64,000 bases of DNA, taken from Cryptomeria japonica. Its lineage: Eukaryota; Streptophyta; Pinopsida; Cupressales; Cupressaceae. The DNA lies in assembly GCF_030272615.1 (NCBI RefSeq), contig NC_081408.1:615532476-615596475 (forward strand). Direction: 5' to 3'. The notes beneath the pieces were generated by a model. It did not search any database, was not told the DNA's origin, and was given only the letters and a program-made list of their open reading frames with translations. A program made the translations under genes and the position numbers. Shown in pieces: positions 60,680 to 64,000 of this stretch (its first letter is position 1; each line of letters opens with the position of its first letter).

Positions 60680-62754
60680 AAAATGATCAAAATGTACAAT
60701 ATATGTCATGTATCGGCCCAATACAATGATCAAAATATAATAGAGACAACGTCTCTTAGGTATGACTATCTCCTGAAGAAGATGGTCTCGCTGCAGAAGT
60801 CTCAGCCCCTGGATCTTCAGGTGGATCATGTCTCGATGGCCCTGTCACACCTCTACTCTCTGACCGCGATCCCGTCTCTCAAGATCAACTCGATCTCGAC
60901 TACGTAAAACTCTGCACTCGACGCTCCCTGGGCACCACAACCTCATAATGACAACGGTAGTACTCTGCCTCCTATGCTCTCAAGGCCAGCTCTCTCAAGG
61001 TGTCCCTCATCGGCCCACCTGCTACTGCTCTCTGCACGCTCGCTGCGAGATCCTCTACTCGACCCCGCCACTCTATCTCAATGTCACGCTCAGTGGTCAG
61101 CTGTGTAATCTGATGCTAATGTGCTAATAGTTGTGCCTGCAACTACTACACTGTCACCTGTAAGGTCCTAATCTGGGCATCCTCCACATGAGTCAGAACC
61201 TGGACCCGTAGGGGTACCTGTGATGGGGTACCCCTTGTCCCTCTACCTATCCACGATGTTGGTAGAGGAAGCACATCACTCCTCCTCCTTTGGGCTGGCC
61301 GTCTCACCTCATCGGTCCCTCCCACTACCACTATCACCTCTCCCACCATCCCCTCACCCCCTGCTCCAATCGCCAACCCTCCTCTACCTCTATCCATCAC
61401 AACTCATCGAACTGCTCTTTCCACCCCTCTATCACCCCTATCTCTCCCTCTGTCTCCTCTCCTACCCCGACCTCCTCCACCTTCTCCCTCATCGCCATCT
61501 CCCCCTCCCTCATCCTTATCATCATCAAAAGTGGGGTGCATCTCCACTAGATTTGATATCCTCACCATGGCACGAGCTGCAAACAGTCTCACAAACTCAT
61601 CCATCATCCCAGCATCCAAAATCTCTGGGGCATAATCTCATATCTGCCTCGCTAGCTACGCAAACTCCTCCACGACTGCCGCACTGTCAATAGTCGGACC
61701 CCAATCTAGTATATCCTGCCTCCAGCACACATACAAATAGGTCCCCTGTTGTATCCCTGCTGCCGACCAAACTGCTGCAAAACTCTCGTAACCAAAAACC
61801 TCTCAATGACAAAAGGGGTCCTCCCTATAAAAAATTGGGTCATAAAGACATATGGCATCTCCAGCCCATCCTCAGCCCAAACCTCGCAACCTATATACAG
61901 TCGCCATATGACTGTATCAATATCATCCAGTACCCTCCTCCAATGCTCCAGTTTGCCCAGCTTCCACTAGACAACTAACCCCCTGTATCCATATGCATAG
62001 GCACATCCCATCGACCTATCTCTATCCACCAATGGGCTAGCTGCAGGAATGTGCTCCCAGCACCATACCTGTAGGAGTGTAACTCCAGCTGACAAACTAC
62101 CATAACCTAGGTATACTACCTCATGCAAGTCCCTGTACAAATGGGCTAGCATAGCCGATCCCCATGCGAACCTATGGCCCTGTGTCACCATCACCTCCAA
62201 TACCAATCCCCATCCCACAGATAGTCCCTTCAACCTACGGTTGGGACATAGAAAACCACCCACAAACCCTGCTAGTATGAATGGAAGAAACGCATAATCT
62301 AAATCCAGAAACTCCTACCACAGAATCTCATATCCACACACTATCTCATCATGAAAAAAACCGATGAAGTGCCTCTGTCCCACCCTCCTCTGACTACTCA
62401 TAAGGTGTAGTGCACCTACTATTGGTATGCGCAGGATCCGGTAACAATCCTCAGGGGTCATTGTCATCTCCCCTGTGGCAAAATGAAAGGTGTTCGTATC
62501 ACTATGCCATCTCTCGGCAAGCGTTGTCAGTAAACCCTGGTTCACAGTGAACCGAGACATATCCAATAGGGAAGACAGGCCACATCTCTCAATAGTGTCC
62601 AGATCAGCCTATGCCAACCGTGGTATCAATGCCCATCATCTCGAGAACCGCTCGCACGACTGAACCACTCCCAATCACTCCTGTAAAACAACAAAACAAG
62701 TTCAATATTAGTTTCCTCATAAAAACATAGATATCAATATCAAAATCACATCAT

Positions 62755-63030
62755 ATCTATCCATATCAACTTGTAACACAACTCAAGTTTTCAAAAACCA
62801 TATCAAACTTGTAACACAACTCAAGTCCCCATATCACATCAACTTGTAACACAACTCAAGTTTCCAACCCATATCAACTTGTAAAACAACTCAAGTTCCA
62901 CAATCATATCATCTTGTAACACAAATCAGGCTCCACATATATTAACTTGAAACAATACAAATCAAATCAAGTTTATCCCAAATCCACATCGATATCTATT
63001 AATAACTTGAAAAATCACAATTCAAACCAA
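62755..63030. repeat. Hairpin-forming repeat in the PMD intron
   Basis: About seven imperfect copies of CATATCAACTTGTAACACAA followed by CTCAAGTT. ACTTG and CAAGT within each copy can pair. Spacing is roughly 35 to 40 bases, with decay toward the right. Confidence 0.75.
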
Positions 63031-63179
63031 GTTATATCGATAATTATATTGAATAAACCATCAAAACATGACAGCAAACATAGAAATGAAACATTTTACA
63101 CCTATCCCAGCCAAACTGACCTTATCCCATCAATTTTCCTCACTCATAACTCATCTTTTCTCACAAAACCGACTGTATG

Positions 63180-63665
63180 TGCTAACTAAATTTGGCTACG
63201 TGCTAGCTTGACTCAATGCACTAACTTGTTTTCTCCACGCACTATCATATCTACCCCATGTGCTAGATTCACTCTATGCGCTATCTATTTCTTTCCATGT
63301 GCTATCTAAGCTACCCTAGGTGCCAAACCTATCTTACGCGCTACCCTATCCTGCGTCTGCGCTACCTATCTAACCATATGCACTAGGTCTAACCTACTTG
63401 CTACAACCCCCTACCCATGCATCTCCCTATCTACCCTATGTGCTAGGTTTACTTGATGCGCTACCTATTTTAGTTGCTGCACTACCCTATGTCCCTAATG
63501 CACTAATGTGCAGTTATGCGCTAACCTAGAAAGCCTAAGCGCAAACCTAGCAAACCTATGCACTACCCTACATTTTTCAGACGCAACCTAAATCTACAAT
63601 CTTATGCGCTACGAAATGTTTCGTATGCGCTGATCGATGACCTAGATGCGCTAAAACGTTAAACT
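63180..63665 (-). repeat. G word array 3 in the PMD intron (ATGCGCTA on plus)
   Basis: More than 20 copies of ATGCGCTA or variants (ATGTGCTA, ATGCACTA, ACGCGCTA, TTGCGCTT-like), about 15 to 30 bases apart. This is the reverse complement of the TAGCGCAT word of the two leader arrays, so it reads in the direction of the PMD transcript. Confidence 0.85.
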
Positions 63666-64000
63666 TGTGTGCAAAATTTTTAAAAAGTACCCAAAATGAC
63701 AAAATAAAAAATCAAACAAGGGTCAAAAAGGTTGACTTACCAGTGGTTCATACACGGCGGGCCTCCGATACCTCCGAACGTGCTCAAATTGATGCGTAGA
63801 ATATGGAATAGGCATTTTATCTTCTCTCCAAAAGTCTCTTTCTCTGAAGTCAACAATGCACTTTTCCCCTTTTATAGGGTGAAATAAAATTAGGGTTAGG
63901 GGATCGAGCATGTAACTTGCTCATGGTCTTCCTTGTACCCTCGCACACATCACTTATCGGGAGATGAATCAATTTAAGCATTCCACATAGCCAAAATTTT

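Larger units (their letters stand above)
59322..60755. other. Noncoding stretch between G pol and the convergent PMD gene
   Basis: About 1.4 kb between the stop of pol and the stop of the antisense gene. It holds the 42-base tandem repeat and the TA run listed separately. Nothing else is recognised. Confidence 0.6.
62681..63740 (-). other. Putative intron of the antisense PMD gene
   Basis: 1060 bases with GTAAGT at the 5' end and a T-rich tract with ACAG at the 3' end. Splicing joins the two exons in phase 0. The intron contains two repeat arrays and no gene. The frame at 62947-63189 on the plus strand has no motif. Confidence 0.7.
60756..63911 (-). pseudogene. Plant mobile domain (PMD) gene antisense in G, two exons
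   Basis: Exon 1 is 63911-63741 (57 codons, MLDPLTLILFHPIKGEKC). CTG then meets a consensus GTAAGT donor. Exon 2 starts at 62680 after TTTTGTTGTTTTACAG. The join keeps phase 0 and enters the PMD frame directly: LDTIERCGLSSLLD, then LLTTLAERWHSDTNTFHF, then GEMTMTPEDCYRILRIP (62560-62400), and later GVTLLQVWCWEHIP (about 62080-62040). These match the aminotransferase-like plant mobile domain found in MAIN-type proteins and in some transposons. A Gly/Arg/Asp-rich tail (61500-61400) and a helical end reach a stop at 60756-60758. At least eight nonsense codons, mostly where Trp or Gln is expected, and one frameshift between about 61970 and 61620 disable it. Function inside the element is unknown. 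Confidence 0.8.
47427..64000 (+). mobile_element. G: Tat-like Ty3/gypsy element with an antisense PMD gene
   Basis: Starts at TGTAGACATA inside E. The plan is: 5' LTR, candidate primer-binding site, long leader with two TAGCGCGT-word arrays, one-frame gag-pol (51871-59321) with a G-patch and two RNase H regions, a noncoding stretch with tandem repeats, and a spliced-looking plant mobile domain gene on the minus strand (63911-60756). The 3' LTR is not reached, so G is at least 16.5 kb. The second RNase H and the absence of a chromodomain point to the Tat lineage, where extra ORFs after pol are known. Confidence 0.8.

Noticed and set aside
61220-61693. 157-codon Pro/Ser/Leu-rich plus-strand frame
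   Set aside because: It is the shadow of the Gly/Arg-rich tail of the antisense PMD gene.
1-64000. Host protein-coding, tRNA or rRNA genes
   Set aside because: No frame outside the retroelements has a recognisable domain, and I saw no cloverleaf or rRNA-like sequence. TGGTATCAGAGC sites are primer-binding sites, not tRNA genes.

Overview
The window looks like nuclear DNA of a seed plant with a large, repeat-rich genome. A gymnosperm is a guess from the style of the elements, not a demonstrated fact. I see no host single-copy gene, rRNA or tRNA gene. Almost everything is LTR retrotransposon, intact or broken, often one element inside another. I name the elements R0 and H, then A to G.

Layout. 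R0 (1-3384, minus) is the 5' part of a Ty3/gypsy element: LTR, primer-binding site, leader with two arrays of a CpG-bearing word, start of gag. H (3385-5721, resuming at 13188) is an unclassified element with a 3' LTR beginning at 4891; element A (5722-13182, plus, TSD TAGAG) sits in it. B (15131-22950, minus) is a relative of A. D (23023-30385, minus) is a nearly full-length Ty1/copia element of Sirevirus type. C (about 30392-36100, minus) is the 3' part of a Ty3/gypsy element. It is cut by E (from 36101, plus), a Ty1/copia element. E is cut within reverse transcriptase by F (40333-47140, minus, TSD ATGCT), a gag-only element with 2.4-kb LTRs, and again at 47426 by G (47427 to beyond the window, plus), a Tat-like Ty3/gypsy element. 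The order of insertion is therefore C, then E, then F and G.

Coding content. D, E and G carry gag-pol polyproteins in nearly one frame, broken mainly by nonsense codons. A and B have no pol. They carry a gag with four tandem CCHC knuckles and a second large protein (ORF2), whose relative also lies downstream of integrase in C. G carries, antisense to its pol, a plant mobile domain (PMD) gene with a putative phase-0 intron. F keeps an uninterrupted 449-codon gag.

Most unusual. Several unrelated elements each carry their own short, CpG-containing, often palindromic word, repeated many times in noncoding DNA: CAGACGCG in R0, TAGCGCGT in G, GGACTTTAAAGTCC in F, and ACCGGT in A, B, D and E. The last resembles the repeated-motif boxes known in Sirevirus LTRs; the others appear to extend that design to Ty3/gypsy and gag-only elements. 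In G the same word fills the sense leader and, inverted, the intron of the antisense PMD gene.
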